NCBI RefSeq assembly: GCF_902713425.1
Contig: NC_081201.1
Location: forward strand, 15,658,862 to 15,722,861
Direction of reading: 5' to 3'
Source: Acipenser ruthenus
Lineage: Eukaryota > Chordata > Actinopteri > Acipenseriformes > Acipenseridae
Length of the DNA stretch: 64,000 nt
Within the stretch, counting starts at the first letter, position 1; each line of letters starts with the position of its first letter. A program made the translations under genes and the position numbers. The notes under the pieces are model-generated. The model was not told the origin of the DNA and did not search any database. It saw only the letters and a program-made list of their open reading frames with translations. Below, piece by piece: positions 20,423 to 32,691 of the stretch.

Positions 20423-23400
20423 ATGGCACTGAGTGTGGTTACTATAAATGTTAGGAGTATTAAAAGTCGTGATAGGTGTACGATGGTGTTGTCATATTTG
20501 AGTGGGATACAAAGTGATATATTGTGTTTGCAAGAGTGTGGTATCCCTGGGTTGGAGGACTATAGTACTTATGAGGGGAGGTGGGGTTATGGGCCATCTG
20601 TGTGGTCCGGGTCAAATGATAATAAATCAGATGGGGTAGCAATTTTGATTAAAAATAAGGGGGTTATGATTAAAGATCATAGAGTGATTGAAAAAGGTAG
20701 GGTGCTGGAGGTGGAGGCGGAATATTTTGGGAAAAGTTTTAGCTTAATTAATGTGTATGCTCCGCCAGAGGTGGAGGGGAGGGCTAGTTTATTTGAAGAT
20801 TTAAGGGTTAAATTAGTGAGGAGCAGGCCGCTTATTGTAGCAGGGGATTTTAACTGTGGGTTAACAGTGGAGGATAGGCGAGAGATAAAGAAGGGGTTCA
20901 AATTGGATAAATCTAGTAAAGTGCTAAAAGAAATAGTGGAGGACTTTCGACTAGTGGACTGTTTTAAAGTGAACAATGTGGGGGAAAGAGGGTTCACTTG
21001 GGTGAAAGGGGATAGGACCCAGGCATCCAGGATTGATTTTGTGTTTGTCTCACAGAGGGTGGCGTGCAAGGCGTGTGTGCTGGTGCCAATGTTTTTCTCT
21101 GACCACTGTGCGCTGAAAGCTGCTTTTGACCTTACAGGTTGTGTGGATGTAGGGAGGGGTGTGTGGAAGTTAAATTGCGAGTTGTTGGAGGATGATTGGG
21201 TGTGTGAGGTGTTTAGAGAGCAGTATGGTCAGTGGCAGCCCTTGAAGGACCTTTGTGGGTCCCAGGCAGAGTGGTGGGATCTGGTGAAGGAGAAAACGAA
21301 ACATTTCTTTATTTGGGCGGGGAGGAGGAAGGCAGAGAGGGAGAGAAGGCAGGAGAAGGTTTTGTTCAAGGAGCTGGAGAGTTTAACTAAACTGTATAAT
21401 GCAGGGCTGGACTTTAGTGAAGAGATCAGGGAGTGAAAAAGAGACTGAAGGGGGTGGTAGAAAGGAGGGTGAAGGGGCTCTTATTTAAAAGCAGAGAGAA
21501 GCATTTAGAGGAAAATGAAAAGTGTAGTCGGTATTTTTTTAAAAAGGTGCTGGATGGGAGGAAATTTATAGACTATGACAGGGAGGGATGGAGCTTTAGT
21601 TAAGACTACGGAGGGGCTGTTGAGGGTGGTGGAGGAGTTTTATGGGGGCCTTTATGTAAGGAAAGAAATTGAAATGGGGGTTATGGAGGAGGTGTTAGGA
21701 CATTTGAAGCGGGAGGTGGGGGATGGAGGGCAGTTGGACAAAGATTTTATGAGGGAAGAGTTAGATGAGGTGGTCTGGGGGGGTGAGGCTGGGCAAGACA
21801 CCGGGGGGGGGGATGAACTCCCTGTGGAGTTCTATTTAAAGAATTGGGAGTTGGTAGCACCAGATCTGTTGGCCTTGTTTCAGGAGTGTGGGGAGGAGGG
21901 AGGGGAGTTTCCACCCTCATTTAGAGAGGGCATTATTACATTGATTTTTAAAAAGGGGGATAAGGCTGAGCTGAAAAATTGGCGGCCAATTACATTGTTG
22001 AACCAGGATTTTAAATTGTTCAGTAAATTGTTGGCTCGACGTATGAGGGATGTGTTGGGGGATGTTATCCACCCGGATCAAACTTGTGCCGTTCCAGGTA
22101 GGAATATCACGGACAGCCTGGTATTGATGAGAGACGTCATCTGTTACGCGAGAGACAGAGGAATTCGATTATGTGTACTAAATTTAGATCTTGAAAAGGC
22201 GTATGATCGGGTCTCGCATCAGTTCATGTTTTGTGTTCTGTGAAAAATGGGGTTTGCAAAGAGGTTTTTAGACTGGGTGGGCCTGTTATATAAAGGGTGT
22301 GTATAGCAGGGTATTGGTAAATGGGTGTCTGTCAAATCCAGTTAGTGTGGAATGTGGCGTCCGTCAGGGCTGTCCGTTATCTCCGCTCCTGTTTATCTGT
22401 TGTATGGAGCCGCTGGCACAAGCTTTGAGAAGGGACCCAGTGTATAAAGGGTTAACTATTCCTGGGAGTGGGGGGCAGGAGGTTAAATGTGTCTTGTATA
22501 TGGATGATGTCAATGTCCTCTGTCGGGATGAGTTGTCCATTCAGAGGACATTGGAGAAAGCGGATGTTTTTTGTCGTGCGTCTGGGTCTAAACTGAACCA
22601 GGAGAAATCAGAGGCAATGTTCTATGGGAAGTGGGACGGGAGGGGTAGTATAAAATTAAAAGTTAAGCAAGACTGCATTAAGATTCTGGGGGTGAAATTT
22701 GATGCTAATGGCTCAGGGGGTAAGAACTGGGAGGAGGTGGGAAGTAGGGTCAATAAAAAGCTAGGGTTTTGGAGGTTGAGGGGGCTTACGATGGAGGGGA
22801 GGGTGATGGTGGTAAAGGGGGTAATATTGCCACTGTTGTATGTGGCGGTCGTGTTCCCACCATCTACGAATGTGGTGACGCTGCTAAACAGAGCTGTGTT
22901 TAGTTTTTTTTGGCAGGGGAAATGGGAGAGAGTGAGGAGGAGTGTGGTGAGGAAGGATAAATTAAAGGGGGGGAAAGGGTTGCCAGATGTCCAGACGTTT
23001 TTAATGTCAAAGTTTTGTGCATTGCATTTTGCTATGTGTCTGAATGGTGTGTCAAAAGGGGCCTGCTTTCTGAGATTCTATATTAGTTCCTATTTGAGGA
23101 AGTTAAAGTTGATGTCCGTGCCTTTGTCTGTGCCAACAGCCTTTGATCTGCTCTATCATTATGCGAGATTTGTGGTGTCCCGGGAGCTGGAAGGATGTAG
23201 GGCAGAAATAGTGGCTAATGGTAAATCTGTTTAATTTTCTGCAGGATAATGGGGATATGTGTCCGGTTCATGGCCTTGTATTAGACGAGACGCCAGAAGT
23301 GTGGCAGAACGCGAGCTATCCTGCCCTGATGAACGAGCATAGAGATCTGTCTTGGTTGGTAGCCCACGATGTACTGCCAGTTCGAGCGGTGATGCATGCA

Positions 23401-23778
23401 CGTAATCTGGGGAGGTCACCCAGATGCCCGAGAGAGAAGTGTGGAGAGGAAGAAACGTTCGGTCACGTCCTCTGGGAATGTCTGGATGCGCAGAAGGTGT
23501 GGAGTGAGGCAGGCTCCGTCCTGGATTTGTTCCGGGGACAGCTGCCAATACATAGGCAGCGTGTGCTGTATGGGAGCCCGAAGAAAGACCAAGAGAAACT
23601 GAGCAAAGTGCAGTGGGGCATGCTGTGGGTCCTAATACGCTGTCTGTGTGATGCAATTTGGAAGGCAAGGAACTGTTTGGTGGTGAAGGGCATGAGCCTG
23701 CCTGCCCAGGCTATTCTTGAAATGGGACTAAGTCAGATGGAGAGCTATGTCCTAAAAGACGCTTTGCGACTTGGCTGA
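20423..23778 (+). pseudogene. K3 ORF2 (endonuclease-reverse transcriptase), broken
   Basis: Starts MALSVVTINVRSIKSRD; the frame is open upstream to 20306. Endonuclease: CLQECG, NVYAPP, AGDFNCG, RIDFVFVS, FSDHCAL. RT: NWRPITLLNQDFKLFSKLLA (about 21980), LNLDLEKAYDRVSHQF (about 22180), CGVRQGCPLSPLLFICC (about 22350), LYMDDVNVL (about 22500). The C-terminal knuckle CPREKCGEEETFGHVLWEC lies at about 23425-23481. Frame breaks near 21435, 21550, 22240 and 23230. The DGIPxE block at the RT start is degenerate (DELPVEF). Confidence 0.86.
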
Positions 23779-24166
23779 CAAGAGATGAAGAGAAGATGGA
23801 GGCTTGAGGAATGGAGACGTGGAGATCTGTGGGCTACTGGCGTGGGATGAGATCTTGCTGCTTGTTTATTAGAAGTAGGATAGGCATATTGTTAGGGGCA
23901 CATGTTATCCTGTAGAAAGGTTTTATGGATGGGATTATATGTGGGATTATGTTTCTGGTGCATATATATATAGGGGAATATGTAATGTGATATGTAATGT
24001 GTTTTTATTGTATAAGAATTGTAATGTGTTGGTTCTGTTCATGATTTTGTTGTATACAAGTGTGGTTCTTTTGTGGTTATAGTTTTTTTTTTTTTTAATT
24101 TTAATGTGTGATGTTTAAGTGTGTTTTGTGAGTTGTGTGTATTTTTTTTACATTATTAAAAAAAAA

Positions 24167-24317
24167 TCTGTTCTTATCAGTTTAATATCTGATACGTCCC
24201 CCATAGGGGGACCCGTCTATATTAAATTGATTTTTGGAAGCAGGAGATGGAACCGGGGCTTGCTCCGTCCACTCCACGCATCGACCCGGTATTGCAGTAC
24301 CTCCGGGAACGGTGCAC
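24167..24317 (+). ncRNA. RNU2: U2 snRNA 3' fragment, unit 3
   Basis: 151 nt from TCTGTTCTTATC to GGTGCAC, i.e. U2 nt 39 to the end. Stem IIb reads GTCCCC-CATA-GGGGAC, the Sm site ATTTTTGG is intact, and stem-loop IV (GGTATTGCAGTACC) is present. Confidence 0.92.
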
Positions 24318-24777
24318 AAGAAAGGTCAAAAAAGAGTGAGAGAGAGAGAGAGAGAGGAGTGCCAGCCTCTCCCTTTTTCTGGGTTGTATTTTTTCCCGCT
24401 CTTTTTGTTGGTTTTTTTTTTGTTTGTTCCAAATAAGGCAGGCAGGTCTGCCTAAGTGATGGACAGTCTGCTCTGCTCACGCAGCAGGCCAGTGTACCCA
24501 GAAGGCCTTGCGCTCGTGGGAGGAGGAGGACGAGCGCAGCGGTAAAGCAGAAACGGAGCTGTTTAGTGGGGCAAGGAGCCCTCGCTTTCAAGGCGGCAGC
24601 AGCAGCAAATCGCCCCTTTGCCGGGACCGAACGGAACTTGCGTTTTGGGAAGAGTTCCCTGTTTTGTTTTGTTTGGCCTTGCCGCCGGGTAGAGGAGAAG
24701 GCCTTTGGGCCGGCCGGAAGGGCTGGGCTGCCAGTAAAGCCACACTCTGGCTTCTCTTCAGTTCGAATAAATCTTTC
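24318..24777 (+). repeat. U2 array spacer between units 3 and 4
   Basis: 3' box, (GA)n at about 24338-24357, T-rich part, GCAGGCAGG repeats, GC-rich part ending CGAATAAATCTTTC. S3 begins right after. No gene seen. Confidence 0.8.
24325..24341 (+). terminator. snRNA 3' box, unit 3
   Basis: GTCAAAAAAGAGTGAGA, 8 nt after the U2 end, fits the vertebrate snRNA 3' box pattern GTTTN0-3AAARNNAGA that directs Integrator cleavage. It runs straight into the (GA)n tract. Confidence 0.7.
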
Positions 24778-25451
24778 TAAGGACTAAGGCTTAGAGGGTA
24801 GTGGCATTGCCCGCTCCCTCTGAGGGTCTGTGAGAGGTTTGTTCGAGGGAAGAGGAACAGACTTTTTTTTATTTTTGACTGGCTTTTCTTCAGCTCGGCA
24901 ACGTTTTGGAAGACTAATGCTCAGTCTGGTTTTGGCTTGCCCAATCCAGGCCGAGGGTCTTTCAAGATTTTGTTGACTGTTGAGAGCAGTTTTCCTTTTT
25001 CAGGCGGTTCCGGCTTTTGCAGACGTGCCTGGAGTTCGAGAGAAGGAGGACCTACCATCCAGACGACCTTTGAGGACCCTTTGATGACCTAGACGACCTC
25101 ATCCCCAGCCCTTGATCGTGATCGAGATCCAGACCGAGAGAGCAGCCGGCGCCCAGCAGAGGGCGCCATCTGGGAGGAGCAGAGGGCGGCCCCGGACCCC
25201 GAGGAGGCGTCACAGCCACGATACTTCCTGCGTGGTCTCGGTGCCAAGCAGCGCCCCCTACTCCGCCAGGAAAGGACACCGTTCACCAGGGGAGGGGGTC
25301 CCTCTTGCGAGGCGACCATCTCCTCAGGGACTAAAGTAATAGTTCCTTCAACTGCCCAGATTTGCTGCTTACGTTGTCTCTTTTCCGCAGAGAGAGACAA
25401 CCCGGACGTCCAGAGGCTTCTCCCACCCCAATCGGAAGAGCCAGCTGAAGG
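24778..25451 (+). other. S3 5' UTR
   Basis: About 670 bp, non-coding, matching the S4 5' UTR. It probably holds the internal promoter of the family, but no motif is clear enough to name. Confidence 0.6.
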
Positions 25452-27347
25452 ATGGCGTTCCGGCCAACCCAGGAGACCAGGAGGCACAATGCGGTGCGCT
25501 TCACAAGGACCCAGCAAGAGGAAACGGAACCAGGACTGACGAGACTGGAGTTCAGCCGGACCATTCTTCAGAGGGGTATGGGTTTTTCCCCTTCTGACGT
25601 GAATTGTTTGGTGAAATTGCCAGGGCTTAAGGAAGTGTTTGAGGTCAGTTTTAGGAACCCCCAAAAGTTACAAGAAATGTGGTCCTTTTGGGGGGGAGAA
25701 TAAATATCTCGCTCCATACAAAGAATTTTGTGTGGATGCACTGACAGACAGAGAAATGAAAGTTGTTACTGTCCAATTTTTCAATGAGGCTGTTAGCGAC
25801 TATGACATTACAACATGGCTTAACCGCTATGGGAGGGTGTCATCAGAAGGGAGGAAAATTACTGACGAAGATGGGGTTTGGACAGGAGCCAGAAAGTGGC
25901 TGGTACGCCTCAATGTTGATCCATCGGGCATTGGAGGCGTTCGCCACATTCCAAACTCCATAGTGTTAGGGCCCAACAGAGGGCTGGTATTCTATAATGG
26001 GATGCCAAAACTCTGCAGGAAATGTGGGGAAATTAGGACACCTGGCGGCCGCATGTACTGTAGTCAAGTGCAGGAACTGCTGCGCCCCGCACGAGACCAG
26101 CCACTGCAGAGAAGAGAGGCAGTGCAATTTGTGTGGAAAGAAGGGGCACCTGTTTAAGGACTGCCCCTCTTCCTATGCCAACATGGCCAGAGCAAGCCTG
26201 AGCAGGAAGAGGGAGCAAGTAACAAAGATCAGTCCACATCACCACCATCATCATCACCAGCACCCCCCTCACCCGAGACATGTCCCGTTTTACAAAGACC
26301 CCTTCCCCCAGCCCAGAGAGAGAGTTCAACAGCTACTCCACTAGCTCCTCCAGTAGCTCCTCTGATACAGAACACGAAGCAGGGAGGGAGCCCGGACCCA
26401 GCAGCGCCCCCACTCCTGAGTAGGGCCCTCTCAGCGCCAGCACTCCCCTTCGGCTCTCGTTATGACACCATAAGGATTGAGTCCGTGGGGGAGGAAAGCG
26501 AAAGCGACAGTGAAAATGAGAGTGAGAAGGAGGGGAAGGGAGTGAAGAACCAGCCGAGGGTGGGGAAAAGAAAGGGTAGAGACGAGGGGGGGGGGGGAAG
26601 AAAGAAGATAAAGATCAAAGACAGCAAGTTGCAGGTGGCCCCCATAGATCCAAAACCAGCTAATGTCCACACAAAGTCCCCAGTCTTGCCCTCGCAGGCA
26701 GAGACGGAGGCGAGTGGGACGGCTACACTGCCGCCTAGTGGGCAGGTAGCAGCCAGCCAGGGCATCCCCAGCCAGCCTTCCCAGTCATTAACACAAACCC
26801 TAGCACACCTCGCAGAAGAGGTGTTCACTAATGCACCGAGGGAGAGGTCGGGGTCAACACCTTCCCTGACCAGCAGTACCTCGGTAGCAATGACCCTCTT
26901 CAAGCGAAGGGCCTCCCTTCAAAGCATCCTTGACCCCCTCCCTTGTATGGGCAAAACCAGGGGCCCCCTAGAGGTCCTCCTAGATACAGCACTGGAGGAC
27001 ATGGGAATACCCCTGGACGCGGTAAGCCAGAAGTCGGCTAACAGCTCCAATTCAACAGACGGTAACAGCCAAAGAAGGCTGTCTGTCATAAACCCCGCCC
27101 CCCCCCCCAGGACAAAGCTGACCCACACGTTCCGAGGGGCCCTGAGCAAGTTCCACCAGACTTACCTTGTGGGGAGTTGAATAGCCCAAACAACTCCACG
27201 TACTGTGCATACAAAGATGGTGCCTTCTTGGACGAGGCAGCAGTGAGTACCTTCTCAGGGGTGATGGGAGTTGCAAATAAGCCCAAGCCCCCTCGAAGCA
27301 AGCGTAGAGCTAAGAGTAGGAAGAGTTTCCCGACCTCCCAATCATAG
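25452..27347 (+). pseudogene. S3 ORF1, broken by frameshifts
   Basis: Same protein as S4 ORF1 (MAFRPTQETRRHNAVRF...). An extra G in a G-run near 25690, an extra A near 26032, a deletion after the knuckles near 26200 and G- and C-run length changes near 26590 and 27105 break the frame. Knuckles are still readable. The stop TAG is at 27345-27347, 5 nt before the ORF2 ATG as in S4. Confidence 0.88.
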
Positions 27348-30019
27348 TCGCTATGGGGTGGACGCAGCGTCTCCTTTTTTTGTTAGCTACCCCGATATGT
27401 GTGTCTGTTAAATGTCAGGAGCATCAGGAGCAACACAAAAAAGATTTGATGTACTAAACTATCTAACTAACTTGAAAGCAGATATCATCTTTCTGCAGGA
27501 GTGTGGTATTTCGTTGAGCCCTGATTATAGGGACCTGAAGGAGAGTTGGACCCTGGGGGACTCCTTCTGGTCGGGCTCCAACATAGCCAGAGCCGACGGA
27601 GTAGGTATCCTGTTTAAAAACCCATTTATTACCTCCCGCAGCAGCAGGGAGGTAGAACCTGGAAGAATTCTGAGCGTGGATGTGACATACAACAACACTC
27701 CCCTCAGACTGGTCAATGTCTACGCACCCACTAACCAAAACGAAAGAGTTCAATTTTTTCCACAGCTGCGTCCACTCCTGCTGGGGAACGTACCCGTCAT
27801 CGTGTCAGGTGACTTCAATTGTGCTCTAAGGGACGTAGACCGGAGCAGGCCACGCAACGACCGCTCTAGTAGAGTTTTGTCCTCCGTAATATCTGATTTC
27901 TCCCTGTGTGATGCAGGTAAGGACCTGGTGCCTCCCTTTACCTGGGTGAGCTCATCTGGGACCTCCTTCTCCCGTATAGATCTCGTCCTGCATACCAGCT
28001 CCCTTACGAAGACGGCAGTAGACACCCAGGCCGTCTTCTTTTCTGACCATAGGTTCCTGCAGGTAACATTGCAGGTCCCTCAGACCTCCCAGATGGGGTC
28101 AGGGGTCTGGAAATCAAACACCTCCTTACTCGACGACCCCTCCGTAGCTGCAGCCTATAAGAGCAGGCTTGTTGAGTGGACCACTTTGCGTGACCTATTC
28201 AACTCCCCTATAGAGTGGTGGGAGATGGTCAAAATGAGAACTAAGGGTTATTTCATAGCAGCAGGCAAGAGGAAAGCAAAAGAAAGGAGGGCCAAATATA
28301 AACACCTGAATGCTGCCCTCCAGCGTCTGAGCCTGCTTCAGCTTCGGGGGTTCCCTGTAAGCGACGAGATAGCCCAGACCAAGCTAGATCTTTCAGTGCT
28401 TTGTAGGGAGGAACAACAAAAGGTCATGCACAAAGCAAAAGTGCAAAAAATGGAGGAAGACGAAAAGTGTACTCGCTTCTTCCAGAAAACGAGGCACTTG
28501 ATGTCCTCCATGCTCAACAGCAGTGGGAGGATAGTAGAGGATAGTGAGGGAGTGAAAAAAGTGGTAGAGAACTTCTATAGGGACCTATATAACATCAAAG
28601 CTACAGATGACACCCTGATAGAGTGGTTCCTGAGCCAGTTGGAGCCTGACTCGGTACGGGACGAGGAGGAGGAGGAGGAGGAGGAGAAAGACCCAGAACT
28701 CACGCTGGAGGAGCTCACCCAGGCAGTTAAGACCATGAACACCGGAAAGACGCCAGGTCCAGATGGCATCCCGGGTGAGTATTACCATCTTTTTTGGGAC
28801 ACGCTAAAAGTCCATTTAGCGGAGGTCTACAGAGCGGTCTACAGGGAGAAGCGGTTGGGCCCTTCTATGCGGGAGAGTGTAATTACTCTCCTTCATAAGA
28901 AAGGGGAAGTTAAAGATCTACGGAATTGGCGCCCAATCAGCCTCCTTTGCGTGGATTACAAGATACTAGCCAAAGCTCTGATGCTCCGGCTACAAGTACA
29001 CCTCCCTTTGGTCATTGGCCCCGACCAGGCTTGTGGTGTCCCAGGGAGGTCCATCACCGATATTTTAATGTTAACAAGGGACATTCTTGCTTATTCTAGA
29101 GAACGGAACCATCCCCTCTGCCTGTTCAACCTTGACCAGGAGAAGGCGTTCGATAGGGTAAGCCATGAATATATGTACAAAGTGATGGACCAGATGAAAT
29201 TCGCTCCTGGACTTAGGGAGTGGGTTAAAATTATCTATACAAACATTAGTACCCGAGTCTTGGTGAACAGACACCTGACTGGTAAAATATCTATCCAGTC
29301 AGGGGTCAGACAGGGTTGCCCACTATCCCCACTGCTATATGTCGTGTGCATTGAACCCCTCCTGCAGGCAATTCGTAGGGATACCAATATAACTGGTTTC
29401 CAGCTGCCTGGATCCAACGGGGTCCAGGTCAAAACAACAGCATATATGGACGATGTGTCACTCATTTGCACCAACACATCGTCGGTACCTCGGATTAGTA
29501 ATATCCTTGAGAAGTACTGCACGGCGACCGGGGCAGTGATTAATAAGTCCAAGAGCGAAGTCTACGTGTCTAAAAATTGGCAGGTAGATAGGGAACTGTC
29601 GGACATGTACCCTGTCAAAAAGGACAAAATCAAGATTCTGGGCCTCATTTTCGAGAACAATAGCTCGGGGGCCCAGAGCTGGACGGCGGCCATTAACCAG
29701 GTCCGTAAAAAGATTGGCGGATGGAGCACAAGATCCTTAACAATGATGGGTAGAGTATTAATAACCAAGTCTATACTGTTCCCCATCCTCTCATGTAGGA
29801 AAAATCTTTCCCCCCAGACAGGACCACCAAAAAAGTGGTGGACCACATTATCCACCGCTCTATCTGGGGCAGCAAGATGGAGAGGGTAAAGCGAGCCACC
29901 TTGAGTAAAGCCGACAAGAAGGGAGGTAAGGGGGTCCCAGGACGTTGTGCAGCTCACCCGAGTGCAGGGGCTCACGCAAACTATCAAGAACATTCAGGCC
30001 CTGGACAGGAAGGTATGTT

Positions 30020-31263
30020 TTGTTGTTTTAGCATGGTTTTAGGAAAGGGAGATCATGTCTAACTAACCTACTTGACTTTTTTGAGGATGCAACATTGAAA
30101 ATGGATAACTGCAAAGCATACGACATGGTTTATTTAGATTTCCAGAAAGCTTTTGACAAAGTCCCGCATAAAAGATTAATTCTCAAACTGAACGCAGTAG
30201 GGATTCAAGGAAATGCATGCACATGGATTAGGGAGTGGTTAACATGTAGTAAACAGAAAGTACTGATTAGAGGAGAAACCTCTAAATGGAGTGAGGTAAC
30301 CAGTGGTGTACCACAGGGATCAGTATTAGGTCCTCTGCTATTCCTAATCTACATTAATGATTTAGACTCTGATATAGTAAGCAAACTCGTTAAATTTGCA
30401 GACGACACAAAAATAGGAGGAGTGGCAGACACTGTTGAAGCAGCAAAGGTCATTCAAAATGATCTAGACAGCATTCAAGATTGGGCAGACACATGGCAAA
30501 TGAAATTTAATAGAGAAAAGTGTAAAGTATTGCATGCGGGCAATAAAAATGTGCATTATAAATATCATATGGGAGATAGTGAAATTGAAGAAGGGAACTA
30601 TGAAAAAGACCTAGGAGTTTATGTTGACTCAGAAATGTCTTCATCTAGACAATGTGGGGAAGCTATAAAAAAGGCTAACAAGATGCTCGGATATATTGTG
30701 AGAAGTGTTGAATTTAAATCAAGGGAAGTAATGTTAAAACTCTACAATGCATTAGTAAGACCTCACCTAGAATATTGTGTTCAGTTCTGGTCACCTCGTT
30801 ACAAAAAGGATATTGCTGCTCTAGAAAGAGTGCAAAGAAGAGCAACCAGAATTATCCCGGGTTTAAAAGGCATGTCGTATGCAGACAGGCTAAAAGAATT
30901 GAATCTATTCAGTCTTGAACAAAGAAGACTACGCGGCGATCTGATTCAAACATTCAAAATCCTAAAAGGTATAGAGAATGTCAACCCGGGGGACTTCTTT
31001 GACTTGAAAAAAGAAAAAAGGACCAGGGGTCATAAATGGAGATTAGATAAAGGGGCATTCAGAACAGAAAATAGGAGGCACTTTTTTACACAGAGAATTG
31101 TGAGGGTCTGGAACCAACTCCCCAGTAATGTTGTTGAAGCTGACACCCTGGGATCCTTCAAGAAGCTGCTTGATGAGATTCTGGGATCGATAAGCTACTA
31201 ACAACCAAACGAGCAAGATGGGCTGAATGGCCTCCTCTCGTTTGTAAACTTTCTTATGTTCTT
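30020..31263 (+). mobile_element. CR1/L2-like LINE, 5' truncated, inside S3
   Basis: Inserted between AAGGTATGTT and ACATGAATCG of S3, which are contiguous in S4. It starts within the RT (HGFRKGRSCLTNLL) and ends with the tail TTTCTTATGTTCTT after GGGCTGAATGGCC, a 3' end typical of CR1/L2-type elements in lower vertebrates. Length about 1.24 kb, far short of full size, as usual for 5' truncation. Confidence 0.82.
30023..31201 (+). CDS. CR1/L2-like ORF2 C-terminal part (reverse transcriptase)
   Basis: Open frame with RT motif A YLDFQKAFDKVPHKRL, motif B GVPQGSVLGPLLFLIYINDL, motif C KFADDTKIGG, and the thumb to the end ...NQLPSNVVEADTLGSFKKLL. These are Jockey-superfamily (CR1/L2) signatures, unlike the RQGCP/YMDD type of the S and K elements. 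N-terminal endonuclease and finger domains are missing because of 5' truncation, so this is not a functional gene even though the frame is open. Confidence 0.85.
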
Positions 31264-32028
31264 ACATGAATCGTTTCTATTTTGCCACCTGTCTCAGGGC
31301 CTTGGGCCTCTGCACTATTGATAACACCGTGCCGTACTCCTGGGACCCCCCATTGTATTATAGAACCTTAAGGGACACTATATATAAATTGGGCTTAGAT
31401 AAAGCAAAATTGGCCTCCTGGGAATACAAGGCTGTAACAAAACATCTTGCCGGTTCCCAGGAAATTGAAAAAGTAGCTACTTTCTCCCTCACCCAAAGCC
31501 AAAAAATCTGGGAGAATGGTGTCTCACAACTGCCTCAGTAATGTCCAGAAGGATATAGCATGGAACACCGTCCACAGTTCACTCCCCACTCGAGCGTTCA
31601 TGTTCAGGAGGGGACTAGCCCAAGTAGAAACATGCCCCTATGCAAAGTGCCGCAAGAGAGAAACACCAGCCCATATCTTCTGGGAGTGTGATGTGGCTGG
31701 CAGGGTCTGGCTCTCTGTCTCTGTCTTCCTAAACAGGTTTGCTGACACGGCAAGATGACCGCTGAGACTGTACTCTATGGGCCTGCGGGAGGAATCGCTA
31801 CCAGCACAGCTAAGTGCGTTTGGCGTGTCATCAATGTTGTCAAGCAGATCCTGTGGGAGGGCCGTAACGTCTGTGTCTATCACAAGCAGGAGCTAGACAC
31901 TATCACCACGACCAGAAGGGCAAACTCTTATCAAGGACTTTGTAATTCTGGACATCCGGACCCTCGGGAAGGACAAGGCCTGCACGGAGTGGAGGATCGC
32001 CGGACTTCAGGACGTGAAGATGGAATAA

Positions 32029-32690
32029 AGGAAAAAACTGGAACCGCTAGCTCCTAGGAGCGGGACTACGGGGCACCGCTAAGCCTTTTATTTATTTTGT
32101 CATGCCAGCATTCCGCCCTTTTTAGCTGGCATGACCATTTTTGAACGGTGCCCTGGTTTTATGTAGTCTTTTTGTTTCAGTTTTATGGATTTTTATTTGA
32201 TTTATTTTGAATGGTTTATTTGATTTTGGTTTTGTTTTGTTTATGTATCTAAAAGACTTTTAATGTTAACTATTAAAAGTTACATTTTAAGTGTTTTAAA
32301 ATTTTAGAATTTTAACTCCGTTTTATACACTGTCCCTTTTCCCCTGTCCCTGTTTTAGTTCTATAGTTTTATTGTTCTGTTTTATGTTCACTTTTGAACT
32401 TTTTTAGAGAGCACTCCCCGGCCCTCACAAGGACTGGTTTTTTATAGATGGTTCTTTTTTCCCCCAGTCACTTTTAAAGCAGCACAGATTTTTTTCATGT
32501 TGATTTTAATCTGTGTCTGTTTTAACCATGTACAAAGCACGATTGTCTTGGTGTTTTTAAATGTATTTTAAATGCTTTTAAAACAAAATGTATGTTTGTA
32601 TGCATGAATGTCATCTTTAAAAGAAATGTAAAATGAATTAAATGAATGGGTGTAAATGGAAAAAAAAATGGTAAAATCTCAATAAGAGTA
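32029..32690 (+). other. S3 3' UTR
   Basis: Same structured UTR as S4: palindrome GCTCCTAGGAGC and both stems, then T-rich sequence and AATAAGAGTA at the end. No gene. Confidence 0.8.
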
Positions 32691-32691
32691 T

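Larger units (their letters stand above)
19504..24166 (+). mobile_element. K3: chimeric Keno-like LINE in U2
   Basis: Inserted between U2 nt 1-28 and nt 39 onward. Its 5' end and ORF1 (to about 20375) resemble K1 (GVWNGQRQYSVLLRED versus GIWNGQRQYHVLLKED). Its ORF2 instead starts TINVRSI and has SVWSGSNDN, like K7 and the S family, not the NARGLRD type of K1, K2 and K5. ORF1 lacks the usual acidic tail. The 3' tail is TTATTAAAAAAAAA. Both ORFs are broken. Confidence 0.82.
27353..32028 (+). pseudogene. S3 ORF2, interrupted by a CR1/L2-like LINE
   Basis: A frame break lies near 27412. From there 825 codons are open to about 29889 and include the endonuclease (FLQECG, NVYAPTN, GDFNC, RIDLV, SDH) and all RT boxes to YMDD (about 29450). 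A short deletion near 29790 shifts the frame, then the CR1/L2-like insertion splits the C-terminal part. The remainder (31264-32028) has the CPYAKC..WEC knuckle and two more small frame changes. Confidence 0.88.
24778..32690 (+). mobile_element. S3: S-family LINE, full-length 5' end, with nested CR1/L2-like LINE
   Basis: Begins TAAGGACTAAGGCTTAG directly after spacer AAATCTTTC, the same 5' junction as S4; the spacer bases GCCTTTTACTAAAG are absent at this side. 5' UTR 24778-25451, ORF1 25452-27347, ORF2 from 27353, interrupted by a CR1/L2-like LINE at 30020-31263, ORF2 end at 32028, 3' UTR to 32690. The 3' junction GAGTATTTTACTAAAG is the common one. Frameshifts in both ORFs. Confidence 0.9.

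Noticed and set aside
24338-24357. (GA)n tracts as CRISPR or regulatory arrays
   Set aside because: Simple microsatellites typical of vertebrate U2 repeats; no spacer-repeat structure anywhere in the window.
30095-31201. Open 368-codon frame as a host gene
   Set aside because: It is a 5'-truncated CR1/L2-like reverse transcriptase inside S3, with a LINE 3' tail and no intact N-terminus.
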